Position numbers and translations under genes: made by a program | Assembly: GCA_002355495.1 (NCBI GenBank) | Contig: AP017424.1 | Location: 1,240,001-1,304,000, forward strand | Source of the DNA: Streptomyces laurentii | GTDB taxonomy: Bacteria > Actinomycetota > Actinomycetes > Streptomycetales > Streptomycetaceae | Direction: 5' to 3' | DNA length: 64,000 nucleotides | Shown here: in pieces, positions 47,507 to 55,750 of the stretch | Layout: the number at the start of each line of letters is the position of its first letter | Position numbering within the stretch: the first letter of the stretch is position 1 | The notes under the pieces: model-generated | What the model saw: only the letters and a program-made list of their open reading frames with translations | What the model was told of the DNA's origin: nothing | Databases searched by the model: none

Positions 47507-48196
47507 TCACGGTGCGCCCGCACCGCCTCCGACCTCCGCCGCCCCGCCGTCGGCGGAGCTCTCGCGGGGTGCGAGGGCGTCGAGATCGCCGGTGTCGCCG
47601 AGCCGGAGCAGGAAGGGGCGCAGCGGGGTGTAGCGGATCGCGGTGACCGAACAGGGGTCGGCCTGGATCCGCTGGAAGAGGTCGAGGTGCAGGCCGAGGG
47701 CGTCGGCGACGAGCGCCTTCACGATGTCGCCGTGGGTGCACATCACATAGGCGGCGTCCTCGCCGTGCTCGGCCTCGATCCGGGAGTTCCAGTCGTGGAC
47801 GGCGTCCACGGCGCGGGCCTGCATGGCGCGCATGGACTCGCCGCCGGGGAAGGCCGCGGCCGAGGCGTGCGCCTGGACGACCTTCATCAGCGGTTCGTCC
47901 ATCAGCTCGGCGAGCTTGCGGCCGGACCAGTCGCCGTAGTCGCACTCGTTGATCCGGTCCTCGACGTGCAGGGGAAGTCCGGGGCGGGCGTCGAGCAGCG
48001 GCCGTACGGTCTCGCGGCAGCGCTGGAGCGGGCTGGAGACGACGGCGGCGAGGGGCACACGGGCGAGCCGCCCGGGCAGTGCGGCGGCCTGCGCGGTGCC
48101 GCGTTCGTCGAGCGCGACGCCGGGCGTGCGGCCCGCGAGCACTCCGGAGGTGTTGGCGGTGGAGCGTCCGTGCCGGACGAGGATCAGCGTGGCCAT
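47507..48196 (-). CDS. MSMEG_4193-type histidine phosphatase
   Basis: A 229-residue phosphoglycerate-mutase-fold phosphatase. ATLILVRHGRSTANTSG carries the catalytic His and Arg; SSPLQRCRET the second Arg; CTHGDIVKAL the second His. FPGGESMRAMQAR follows the substrate loop. The C-terminal 20 residues are Gly/Ala-rich. ATG 48196. It heads the conserved trio with DUF3090 and the SCO1664-type kinase-like protein, so a phosphate-cycle on a shared substrate is plausible but unproven. It is divergent from corA. Confidence 0.9.
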   Translation of the reverse strand: MATLILVRHGRSTANTSGVLAGRTPGVALDERGTAQAAALPGRLARVPLAAVVSSPLQRCRETVRPLLDARPGLPLHVEDRINECDYGDWSGRKLAELMDEPLMKVVQAHASAAAFPGGESMRAMQARAVDAVHDWNSRIEAEHGEDAAYVMCTHGDIVKALVADALGLHLDLFQRIQADPCSVTAIRYTPLRPFLLRLGDTGDLDALAPRESSADGGAAEVGGGAGAP

Positions 48197-48286
48197 GCCG
48201 GCCAGCCTACGCGCGCGTGGCGGCCGGGACCGCGGGTGCGGGCGACGGGATTGGCCGGGACCGGTCGGGTGCCGGGCGCTGAAGGA

Positions 48287-48344
48287 GGTCGGCGGCCGGG
48301 GCGGAAAAAGGCCGGCGGCCGGGGCGGAAAGAGGCCGGCGGACG
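48287..48344. repeat. 23-bp tandem repeat, 2.5 copies
   Basis: Units at 48287-48309 and 48310-48332, with a partial third copy to 48344, share GGCGGCCGGGGCGGAAA; the two full units differ at two positions. It lies in the divergent region between the histidine phosphatase and corA genes, about 65 bp upstream of the corA start. Confidence 0.85.
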
Positions 48345-48407
48345 GCCCGAGGGGCGGCAGATACGGGAGAGGTGCGGGACAGGGCCGGACGGGGGAGAAT
48401 ACGGCCC

Positions 48408-49391
48408 GTGATCGTGGACTCAGCCATCTACCGGGACGGGCGCAGGACGTCCGGCCCCGACGACCTCTCGGACGCGCTCGCGGAGGCGCGGGCGACCGGC
48501 CACGCGTTCTTGTGGGTGGGACTTCACGAGCCGACGCACGCCGAGTTCGCCCATGTCTCGGAGGAGTTCGCGCTGCATCCGCTGGCGGTCGAGGACGCGC
48601 TGAAGGCCCATCAGCGGCCCAAGCTGGAGATCTACGACGACTCGCTGTTCATGGTGCTCAAGCCGGTGGTGTACGACCCGGCGAGCGACCAGGTGTCGTC
48701 GGGCGAGCTGATGGTGTTCCTCGGCGACTCGTTCGTGGTGACCGTGCGGCACGGCGAGGGCGCGCCGCTGACGGCGGTACGGCAGCGGCTGGAGGCCGAG
48801 CCGGAGGTGCTGCGGCACGGGCCGACCTCGGTGCTCTACGCGATCAGCGACGCGGTCGTGGACCACTACATCGACGTGGCCGGGGAGCTCCAGATCGACC
48901 TGGAGGAGCTGGAGGCGGATGTCTTCGCACCGTCCGGCGGGGCCCCGACGGGCACGGCCGAGCGGATCTACACGGCCAAGCGGCAGGTCCTCGAGTTCCG
49001 GCGGGCGAGCGGCCCACTGGCGGGGCCGGTGGCCAAGCTCGCGACCGGCTCGCTGCCCTTCGTCCACGACCACGCGATGCCGTTCTTCCGGGATGTGCAG
49101 GACCATCTGCTGCGGGCGAACGACCAGGTGGAGGGGCTGGACCGGCTGCTGTCGGACATGCTCTCGGCGCACTTGGCGCAGATGGGCGTGCGGCAGAACG
49201 ACGACATGCGCAAGATCTCGGCGTGGGCGGCGATGGCGGCGGTTCCCACGATGGTCGCGGGAATCTACGGCATGAATTTCAGGCATATGCCTGAGCTGGA
49301 CTGGGTCTGGTCGTACCCGGCCGTGATCCTGCTGATGGCGGGCATAGTCACCGTGCTGTACCGGCTGTTCAAGCGACGCGGCTGGATGTAG
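48408..49391 (+). CDS. corA: CorA-family magnesium/cobalt transporter
   Basis: A 327-residue transporter. The N-terminal cytoplasmic domain is alpha/beta (FLWVGLHEPTHAEFAHV, HPLAVEDALKAHQRPKLEIY); a long stalk helix leads to two C-terminal membrane helices, with the selectivity motif YGMNF and MPEL after the first. GTG 48408 has GGGGGAGA about 10 bases upstream. It is divergent from the phosphatase gene. Pentameric uptake of Mg2+ or Co2+/Ni2+ is family knowledge. Confidence 0.93.
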   Translation: MIVDSAIYRDGRRTSGPDDLSDALAEARATGHAFLWVGLHEPTHAEFAHVSEEFALHPLAVEDALKAHQRPKLEIYDDSLFMVLKPVVYDPASDQVSSGELMVFLGDSFVVTVRHGEGAPLTAVRQRLEAEPEVLRHGPTSVLYAISDAVVDHYIDVAGELQIDLEELEADVFAPSGGAPTGTAERIYTAKRQVLEFRRASGPLAGPVAKLATGSLPFVHDHAMPFFRDVQDHLLRANDQVEGLDRLLSDMLSAHLAQMGVRQNDDMRKISAWAAMAAVPTMVAGIYGMNFRHMPELDWVWSYPAVILLMAGIVTVLYRLFKRRGWM

Positions 49392-49436
49392 CGGGGCGGA
49401 ACGGGGCGGCGACCGGACCGGCCCCGGCCCCGGCCC

Positions 49437-50222
49437 TCAGAACGCGGAGACGGGCACCGGCGGGCCCCCGAGGGCGTTCCGGCGCTCGGGCATCCTGAGG
49501 TCGACCATCCGGTGCCAGCCGGCGACCCGTTCGTACGCGTACATGGCGTGGATGCCGGCGGCGAGCGTGCCGGCCTTGGCGCGCGGCCACTTCAGGATGC
49601 GGCCCATGTGTCCCATCACGGCGAGGCTGACATCCCGGTAGATCGCGATCTCGGCCAGCGCGCACGCGCGCAGGGTGTGCTGGATCAGCCGGCCGTGGCC
49701 CTCGTCGTTGAGCCGGAGCAGTTCCTCGTGGCAGTAGGCGAGATGGTTGTCCTCGTCGTGGCAGATCATCCTGATCGCCTTGCCGAGTTCGGGGTGGTCC
49801 CCGAAATAAGTGACGAGCATGTCCATCTGGGAGGCCGCGCGTTCCTCGGTGATCCGGCTGTGCGCGAGATAGACGACGATGTCCCGCTCGGTGAGCGGTT
49901 CGTCGCGGCGCAGGGTGGCGTGGGCGAGGCCGATGCCGCGCCGTTCGAGGAGCATCGTGTAGTCGGTGTCCGGCGGCACCGGTACCGGGGCGAGCCCGCG
50001 CTTCTTGAGCAGGGCGTTGAAGATCCTGCCGTGCTTGTCCTCGTCGGCGCCGTGCCGCGCGATCTTGGGGGCCAGGTCCCGCATGCCGGGGGCGACGAGG
50101 GCCGCGATCCGGCCGTTCTCCCAGCCGCCCTGCGCCTCACCGCTGGCGGCGATGGAGCAGAAGAGCTGGAACGACGCGTCGTCGTCGACGATTTCCTGGA
50201 ACAGGCTCTTGGCCGTGAGCAT
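49437..50222 (-). CDS. Ferritin-like di-iron protein
   Basis: A 261-residue four-helix-bundle protein. Glu/His pairs typical of carboxylate-bridged di-iron sites occur as DEDKHGRI, RITEERAASQMDM and CHDEDNHLAYCHEE. The bundle (residues about 15-190) is followed by a C-terminal extension with AAGIHAMYAYERVAGWHRM. ATG 50222 has GGGAGG eight bases upstream; an in-frame start 13 codons earlier has no site. It might store or oxidise iron or act as an oxygenase; I cannot say which. It is convergent with corA and downstream of the F420-type oxidoreductase. Confidence 0.8.
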   Translation of the reverse strand: MLTAKSLFQEIVDDDASFQLFCSIAASGEAQGGWENGRIAALVAPGMRDLAPKIARHGADEDKHGRIFNALLKKRGLAPVPVPPDTDYTMLLERRGIGLAHATLRRDEPLTERDIVVYLAHSRITEERAASQMDMLVTYFGDHPELGKAIRMICHDEDNHLAYCHEELLRLNDEGHGRLIQHTLRACALAEIAIYRDVSLAVMGHMGRILKWPRAKAGTLAAGIHAMYAYERVAGWHRMVDLRMPERRNALGGPPVPVSAF

Positions 50223-50356
50223 GGCTGCCACCTCCCGTGCGGTACGAGTCAAGTGCGCCACGCCGGGAGGGGCAACAGGACGGCGGGGCGACTGGGCCGA
50301 ACGAAGGACGGCGCGCGAGGCGTAACCGCGGGCGCGCTCGCGCGTTGTGCTCCGTG

Positions 50357-50398
50357 ACGGCCGTGGCGGGGACGACCCCGAGCCCTCACCACGGCCGT
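50357..50398 (-). terminator. Hairpin after LLM oxidoreductase gene
   Basis: ACGGCCGTGG (50357-50366) pairs with its complement at 50389-50398, and an inner CGGGG/CCCCG stem extends it. It lies 14 bp past the oxidoreductase stop. Confidence 0.6.
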
Positions 50399-50412
50399 GA
50401 GACGTCCGCCGG

Positions 50413-51462
50413 TTACGCCAGTCCGGCCCGCTCCAGCGCCTCCACCCCCGCGCGCAGGGCGGCGATCCGCTCGTCGAGCGTGAAGCCGGCGGGGGCCAGG
50501 GTCAGGGTCGTCACCCCCGCCGCCGCGTACTCCCGCATGCGGTCGGCGATCCGGTCGACCGTGCCGAGCAGGGTGGTCCGGTCGATCAGCTGGTGCGGCA
50601 CGGCCGCGGCGGCACCGTTCTTGTCACCGGAGAGGTACTTGTCCTGGATCTCGGCCGCGGCCTGCTCGTAGCCCATGCGCTGGGCGAGCCGGTTGTAGAA
50701 GTTCTGCTTGCGGCTGCCCATGCCGCCGACGTAGAGGGCGGTGTACGGGCGGAAGATGTCGGCGAGCGCCTCGACGTCGTCGCCGAGTGCGAGCGGCAGG
50801 GTGGGATGGACGTCGAAGCCCTCCATCGTGAGCCCGGCCTTCTCGCGGCCCGCGCGCAGCGGACGCAGCGCGGTCTCCTCCAGGTGCTCGGCGGCGGGGA
50901 AGATCAGCAGGGCGCCGTCGGCGATCTCGCCCGTCTGTTCCAGGTTCTTGGGGCCGATGGCGGCGATGTACAGCGGGATGTGCGGGCGGGTCGGGTGGAC
51001 CGTGAGTTTGAGCGGCTTGCCCGGACCGTCCGGCAGCGGCAGGGTCCAGTGCTCGCCCTGGTGGGTCAGGCGCTCGCGGGACATGGCCTTGCGGACGATC
51101 TCGACGTACTCGCGGGTACGGGCGAGCGGCTTGTCGAACCTGACGCCGTACCAGCCCTCGGAGACCTGCGGCCCGGAGACGCCGAGCCCGAGCCGGAACC
51201 GGCCGCCGGACAGGGAGTCGAGCGTCGCGGCAGTCATCGCCGTCATCGCGGGCTGGCGGGCCGGGATCTGCATGATGGCCGAGCCGATGTCGATCCGCTC
51301 CGTGCGGGCGGCGACGAAGGACAACACGGTGGGGGCGTCGGAGCCGTACGCCTCCGCCGCCCAGCAGACGGCGTAGCCGAGGCGGTCCGCTTCCTGGGCG
51401 ACGGCGAGATTGTCGCCGTCCATGCCCGCGCCCCAGTAGCCGAGGTTGATGCCGAGCCGCAT
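50413..51462 (-). CDS. LLM class F420-dependent oxidoreductase
   Basis: A 349-residue luciferase-like TIM barrel. The N-terminus MRLGINLGYWGAGMD, the WAAEAYGSDAPTVLSFVAAR block and DSLSGGRFRLGLGVSGPQV (flavin-phosphate site) are those of the F420-dependent group found in mycobacteria and streptomycetes; GSAIMQIPARQP carries the non-prolyl cis-peptide region. It has no signal peptide. ATG 51462. It is divergent from the aldo/keto reductase gene; the shared 153-bp region holds a DnaA-box-like inverted pair. Substrate unknown. Confidence 0.9.
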   Translation of the reverse strand: MRLGINLGYWGAGMDGDNLAVAQEADRLGYAVCWAAEAYGSDAPTVLSFVAARTERIDIGSAIMQIPARQPAMTAMTAATLDSLSGGRFRLGLGVSGPQVSEGWYGVRFDKPLARTREYVEIVRKAMSRERLTHQGEHWTLPLPDGPGKPLKLTVHPTRPHIPLYIAAIGPKNLEQTGEIADGALLIFPAAEHLEETALRPLRAGREKAGLTMEGFDVHPTLPLALGDDVEALADIFRPYTALYVGGMGSRKQNFYNRLAQRMGYEQAAAEIQDKYLSGDKNGAAAAVPHQLIDRTTLLGTVDRIADRMREYAAAGVTTLTLAPAGFTLDERIAALRAGVEALERAGLA

Positions 51463-51552
51463 GCCACGTACCCCTTACTCATTGGTAACGTCGTTGTGGG
51501 CGGGACTCTAGCGCGCGGTCCGGGCCTCCGACAGGAGCCGGGACGGCCCGGT

Positions 51553-51577
51553 GCCTGTGGACAAGTCGTCCACAGGC
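51553..51577. promoter_or_regulatory. Inverted pair of DnaA-box-like sites
   Basis: GCCTGTGGAC (51553-51562) and its complement (51568-51577) flank AAGTC. The left half reads as a perfect TTGTCCACA box on the minus strand (51556-51564); the right half TCGTCCACA has one change. It lies between the divergent LLM oxidoreductase and aldo/keto reductase genes. It could equally be a terminator-like hairpin. Confidence 0.45.
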
Positions 51578-51615
51578 TCTCTCGGTGTCCTGCCGTGGCC
51601 AGTAATCTCGCGGCC

Positions 51616-52593
51616 ATGGAGCAGAGGCATCTCGGACGTACCGGCCTTCGCGTGTCCCGGCTCGGGCTCGGCACCCTCACCTGGGGCCGGGACACCGACG
51701 AGCACGACGCGGCCGAGCAGATGAAAGCGTTCTGGGACGCGGGCGGAACACTCGTGGACACCGCGGACGTGTACGGGGGCGGCGAGGCGGAGTACGTCCT
51801 CGGCCGGCTCCTGGACACCCTGGTGCCCAGACACGAACTGGTGATCTCGACGAAAGCGGGCAGCATCCCCGACCCGGACCGGCGCACGAACGGCTCGCGC
51901 GGGCATCTGCTCGCCGCGCTGGACGACTCGCTGGCCCGGCTCGGCACGGAGTACGTGGATCTGTGGCAGCTGCACTCCTTCGACCCGTACACGCCCCTGG
52001 AGGAATCGCTCCAAGCCCTCGACATCGCCGTGAACAGCGGGCGGGCCCGCTATGTCGGCGTGTCCGGTTTCTGCGGCTGGCAGCTCGCCAAGGCCGGCAC
52101 CTGGCAGCTGAGCGGCGAGCGGACCCGGCTGGCCGGTACGCAGATGGAGTACTCGCTGCTCCAGCGCGGCATCGAGCGCGAGGTGCTGCCGGCGGCGCTG
52201 GACCTGGGCATCGGACTGCTGCCCTCCTCCCCGCTGGGACGCGGGGTGCTCACCGGCAAGTACAAGGGCGGCACCCCGGTGGGCTCGCGGGGCGGTTCGG
52301 AGGCGCTGGCGCCGTTCGTGGAGCCGTACCTGGACGAGACCGCGAGCCACATCGTGGACGCCGTCACGACCGCCGCCGACGGTCTCGCGGCGACCCCGCT
52401 CCAGGTCGCGCTGGCCTGGGTCCGCGACCGGCCCGGGGTGACCGCGCCGATCGTCGGCGCGCGCACCGCGCGGCAGCTGACGGCGGCGCTGTCAGTGGAG
52501 AGCCTTAGTCTTCCTGACGAGATCTGCCAGGCGCTCGACGATGTGTCGGCGCCCGTGCACCGCTATCCGGATCACGACTGGAGCACCTTGTGA
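51616..52593 (+). CDS. Aldo/keto reductase
   Basis: A 325-residue NADPH-dependent oxidoreductase. The N-terminus LGRTGLRVSRLGLGTLTWG, catalytic Asp and Tyr in LVDTADVYGGGEAE, catalytic Lys in LVISTKAG, and the His in DLWQLHSFDP are in place; ITAPIVGA-like TAPIVGARTARQL completes the cofactor site. No ribosome site is evident before ATG 51616, and TAATCT ends 7 bases before it, so the transcript may be leaderless. The stop overlaps the start of the next gene by four bases (GTGA), so the two are coupled. Confidence 0.93.
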   Translation: MEQRHLGRTGLRVSRLGLGTLTWGRDTDEHDAAEQMKAFWDAGGTLVDTADVYGGGEAEYVLGRLLDTLVPRHELVISTKAGSIPDPDRRTNGSRGHLLAALDDSLARLGTEYVDLWQLHSFDPYTPLEESLQALDIAVNSGRARYVGVSGFCGWQLAKAGTWQLSGERTRLAGTQMEYSLLQRGIEREVLPAALDLGIGLLPSSPLGRGVLTGKYKGGTPVGSRGGSEALAPFVEPYLDETASHIVDAVTTAADGLAATPLQVALAWVRDRPGVTAPIVGARTARQLTAALSVESLSLPDEICQALDDVSAPVHRYPDHDWSTL

Positions 52594-54860
52594 CCGACCC
52601 CTCCGCGGCCACCCCGCCGCCCGACCCCGCCGAGGCCCCCGCCGACGGCACGGCACCGGACACCGTCCCGGACGGCGAGCCGGGGCCCGGCGCGAGCGGC
52701 ACGGAGGAGACCGGGACGGAGGAGCGGGAGACCGGTACGGGGGAGCCGGATGCCGGTTCGGTCGAGGCCGGTACGGACGAAGCTGGTGAGGAAGAGGCCG
52801 GTACCGGGGCGGAAGAGGCTCCCGACGAGGCGGCCGGGTCCGGCGACGGCGCCGCTGCCGGGGACGCGTCCTCGGGCGGCGAGGCCGCAAGCGGCGAAGC
52901 GGCGGCCGAGCTGAGCGAGGCGCAGGCGGAGCTGGCCGCGCAGCGGGAGCTGCGGGCCAGGATCGAACAGCGGAAGGCCGAGCGGAGCGCGCCCGTCGAG
53001 GCCGGCACGAAGCTGAGCGGGACGGCCGCGGACCTGCTGGCGGCGGTACGGGCCGTGGAGAGCGGCGCGCGACCGGCCGCGGTCCCGCGCGTCGAGGAGC
53101 CCGCCCCGGCCCGGCCGGCACCGGCCGCCGCGGCACCCGAGCGCACGGTACGCCCGCCCGCGCCCGCGGCCCCCACGGTGACCGAGGAGACGACCACGGC
53201 CGTCCGCCAGGTCCTCGCGCGCGGTGGCGCCCCGGAGACCCTGGCCCCGCAGGTGGCGGCCGTACTCGGCGAGGGCGCCGCCCGTGCCCTCGCCGACGAC
53301 CCGTGGCAGCTGCTGGCCGTCCCCGGAGTGCGCGCCGAGCAGGCCGACGGATTCGCCCGCGCCCTGCTCGGCGCGGAGTGCGGCCCGGCCGACCCGCGCC
53401 GCGCGGTGGCGCTCACCGCCTGGCTCCTGGAGCAGGCGGCCCGGCAGGGCCACACGGCCCTGGAGATCGGAGCCGTACGGGAAGGACTCACCCGGCTGTC
53501 GGTGCCCGAGCCCGACAAGGCGGTCGACCTCGCCGTGTCCGAGGCCGCGGTCCTGGTCTTCCAAGAGGAGAACGAGCCGGAAGACGACACGGAGGACGCC
53601 GACGGGGCCCAGGCGGCCGAGGAAGGCCAGGGGCAGCCGCCGCGGCCCGAGGCGCCGGTGCTGCTGGGTCTCGAACGGTTCGCGCTCGCGGAGGAGAGCC
53701 TGGCCGACGGGCTCGCGCGGCTGGTCCGCACGGTCCACCCCGCCTCGTGGGACGGCCCCGAGCTGGCCCGCGCGGCCGGCACGCACGGACTGGTCCTGCA
53801 CACCGGCGGCGAGGCGGCCCGCGCCGAACCGGCCGCGCTGGCCGGCGAGGCACGCGCGCGGGGCCTGCGGGTGGCGCTCGCGGCGCACACCGCGCGCGAC
53901 GGCGCCGTACCGGTGGCCGCGCTGCTGTCCGGCGCCGCGGGTCCCGGCCGGGACGCCGAAGGGGCGCTGGCCCTGGACCTGCTCGTCGTCCTGGACGCGC
54001 CGCAGCTCGGCCTGGAGCCGGCCGCGGCCCTCGTCGAGGCGCTGCCCGACGGCTGCCGGCTCGTCCTCAGCGGCGACCCCCACGTGCTGGGCGCGGCGGG
54101 CCCGGGCCGGGTCTTCGCCGACCTGCTCGCCGCCCGTATCGCGCCGGTGATCGCCTCCCGTACGCCCGACCCGGGCCCGATCGGCGAGCTGGTCTCGGGC
54201 ATCGGCATCGGCGAGCTGAACCAGGTCGCGGCTCCGGGCAAGGAGGTCGTGATCGTCCCGGTGCGGGACGCGGGCGAGGCGGTGCACCGCACCGTGCAGC
54301 TGGTCGCGGACTCGATCCCGCGGGCCATCGGGGTGCCGACCGAACACACCCAGGTGATCACGGTCGGGCACGGCGGCTCCGCCGGCACCCGTGCCCTGAA
54401 CGCGGCCCTCAAGCAGCGGCTCAACCCGGGCCCGGGCCGGTTCGGCGGCTTCGACCCGGGCGACCGGGCGGCCCACTCCCCCGCGCCCGGCCGGACGGTG
54501 ACCGGCACGGTCGTCTCGGCCGACGCCGAGGGCCTGCACCTGGACTGCGGCGGCACGCGGGTCGTCGTACCGAAGGAGCGGGTGGAATCGGAGCTGCGGC
54601 ACGGCTGGGCGCTGACCGCGCACCAGGCGGCCGGGGCCCGCTGGCCGGCCGCGGTCGTGGTGCTGCCCGGGGACGCCGCCGGGGGCCTGAGCCGGCCGTG
54701 GGTCTACACGGCGTTCGGGCGGGCCGAGCGGCATCTGTCGGTGGTCCACGGTGTGGATCAGGCCCTGCCGCGCGCGGTCGCCGAAGGCGTGGCCCCGGAG
54801 CGGACGACCCGGCTGCGGCCCCTCCTCGACGCCCTGCTCGCGGACGACGACGAGGCTTAG
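52590..54860 (+). CDS. RecD2-like helicase-fold protein with eroded ATPase motifs
   Basis: A 756-residue protein. Residues 1-105 are a disordered acidic Gly/Glu/Ala-rich segment and 106-200 helical then Pro-rich. From about 200 it follows the order of RecD2: helix-hairpin-helix (LADDPWQLLAVPGVRAEQAD), then the SF1 core. But the Walker A position reads LVLHTGGEAARAEP (residues 401-414) with no GKT, and Walker B reads LLVVLDAPQL (464-473) where RecD2 has DEAS. Motif III-like LVLSGDPHVLGAAGPG and the late ALTAHQAAGARWPAAVVVL and YTAFGRAERHL (about 674-715) remain recognisable. So it is probably unable to hydrolyse ATP and may bind DNA or protein as a scaffold. GTG 52590 overlaps the reductase stop. 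Confidence 0.8.
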   Translation: MTDPSAATPPPDPAEAPADGTAPDTVPDGEPGPGASGTEETGTEERETGTGEPDAGSVEAGTDEAGEEEAGTGAEEAPDEAAGSGDGAAAGDASSGGEAASGEAAAELSEAQAELAAQRELRARIEQRKAERSAPVEAGTKLSGTAADLLAAVRAVESGARPAAVPRVEEPAPARPAPAAAAPERTVRPPAPAAPTVTEETTTAVRQVLARGGAPETLAPQVAAVLGEGAARALADDPWQLLAVPGVRAEQADGFARALLGAECGPADPRRAVALTAWLLEQAARQGHTALEIGAVREGLTRLSVPEPDKAVDLAVSEAAVLVFQEENEPEDDTEDADGAQAAEEGQGQPPRPEAPVLLGLERFALAEESLADGLARLVRTVHPASWDGPELARAAGTHGLVLHTGGEAARAEPAALAGEARARGLRVALAAHTARDGAVPVAALLSGAAGPGRDAEGALALDLLVVLDAPQLGLEPAAALVEALPDGCRLVLSGDPHVLGAAGPGRVFADLLAARIAPVIASRTPDPGPIGELVSGIGIGELNQVAAPGKEVVIVPVRDAGEAVHRTVQLVADSIPRAIGVPTEHTQVITVGHGGSAGTRALNAALKQRLNPGPGRFGGFDPGDRAAHSPAPGRTVTGTVVSADAEGLHLDCGGTRVVVPKERVESELRHGWALTAHQAAGARWPAAVVVLPGDAAGGLSRPWVYTAFGRAERHLSVVHGVDQALPRAVAEGVAPERTTRLRPLLDALLADDDEA

Positions 54861-54880
54861 GACCCCGTACGCGGACGGCG

Positions 54881-54920
54881 AAAGGCCCTCCCGGGCGCGG
54901 CGCGCTCGGGAGGGCCTTTT
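54881..54920. terminator. Bidirectional terminator
   Basis: AAAGGCCCTCCCG (54881-54893) pairs with CGGGAGGGCCTTT (54907-54919), A-rich on one side and T-rich on the other. It lies between the RecD2-like gene and the convergent His/Asp-tail gene. Confidence 0.88.
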
Positions 54921-54953
54921 CGTGTGCGGTCGTTCGTCAGACCCGGCCTGGCG

Positions 54954-55703
54954 TCAGACCCGGCGTACCGGGACCGGTCCCTCCGACTCGTCGTCGATCA
55001 CGTCGTCGTGATCGTCGTCACCGTCGTCGTGATCGTCGTCACCGTCGTCGTGATCGTCGTCACCGTCGTCGTGATCGTCGTCACCGTCGTCATGGTCGTC
55101 GTGGTCGTCGTCGTCCTCGTCGAAGACGGCGCTGATGTCGAAGCGGCAGACGATCCGCTCCGGATCCACGCGGTCGAAGGGGGTGCTCAGCCACTCCCCC
55201 GGTTCGGGCAGGTCCTCGGCGGCCTCGACCCAGAGGGTGGAGTCCCCCTCCTCCAGACCGAAGTCCGTGTGCCGGGAAGCGATTTCGTCAGGTTCGTACT
55301 CGCCGAAGAGAACGCCGAGCGCCGCGTGGGTGGTGACCGGCTCCTCCTCCCGGTCGAGGTCGGTGACCCGCCGGGCCTGGGCGATGAGGCGCTGCGGCTC
55401 CACCACGGCGTAGTCCCGTCGGATCAGCACGCTCAGCGCGTGCGGCTCCTCCGGTCCCGCGTAGGGCGGCAGGGAGTCGTCGACATCGGGGATCTCGAAG
55501 GGAGTGACCTCGTCGTGCCGGTCGTAGAGGAGTTCGTCGTAGGCCTCCGCCGCTGCCGCGAGCGCGTTGAACGCCTCGTAGACGGCCGGGTCGTCCTGCC
55601 CCGTGCGGCGTTCGACCGCAGCGAGGTGACGGTCCAGTGCGGCTTTGACCGCCTCGGCGGCGGCGCGTACCTCGGCAGCGGTGGGCTGCGCAGCATCAGA
55701 CAT
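54954..55703 (-). CDS. Hypothetical protein with C-terminal His/Asp repeat tail
   Basis: A 249-residue acidic protein. Residues 1-205 look folded: an N-terminal helix (AAEVRAAAEAVKAALDRHL), HDEVTPFEIPDVDDSLPPY and AALGVLFGEYEPDEIASRH. The C-terminal segment is a repeat of Asp with regularly spaced His and Gly (unit DDGDDDH, about four copies) followed by EGPVPVRRV. Such tails bind Zn2+, Ni2+ or Co2+ in other proteins. The ATG at 55703 lacks a strong site. It is divergent from the DUF5703 gene. I do not recognise the family of the folded part. Confidence 0.75.
   Translation of the reverse strand: MSDAAQPTAAEVRAAAEAVKAALDRHLAAVERRTGQDDPAVYEAFNALAAAAEAYDELLYDRHDEVTPFEIPDVDDSLPPYAGPEEPHALSVLIRRDYAVVEPQRLIAQARRVTDLDREEEPVTTHAALGVLFGEYEPDEIASRHTDFGLEEGDSTLWVEAAEDLPEPGEWLSTPFDRVDPERIVCRFDISAVFDEDDDDHDDHDDGDDDHDDGDDDHDDGDDDHDDGDDDHDDVIDDESEGPVPVRRV
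55000..55105. repeat. 21-bp coding tandem repeat (His/Asp tail)
   Basis: The unit CCGTCGTCGTGATCGTCGTC (20 of its 21 bp) is repeated exactly at 55021, 55042 and 55063, with degenerate copies on either side. Because the period is a multiple of three, copy-number changes keep frame and vary the number of DDGDDDH units. Confidence 0.9.
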
Positions 55704-55750
55704 AGGACAGACGCTATCCGTACCTGGCCCTTGGCCGCACAATAGATGCG

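Noticed and set aside
54924..55745. Val-rich plus-strand frame over the His/Asp repeat
   Set aside because: It is the complement of the D/H-coding repeat and gives only VVIVV repeats; the minus-strand frame has mixed, fold-like sequence upstream.
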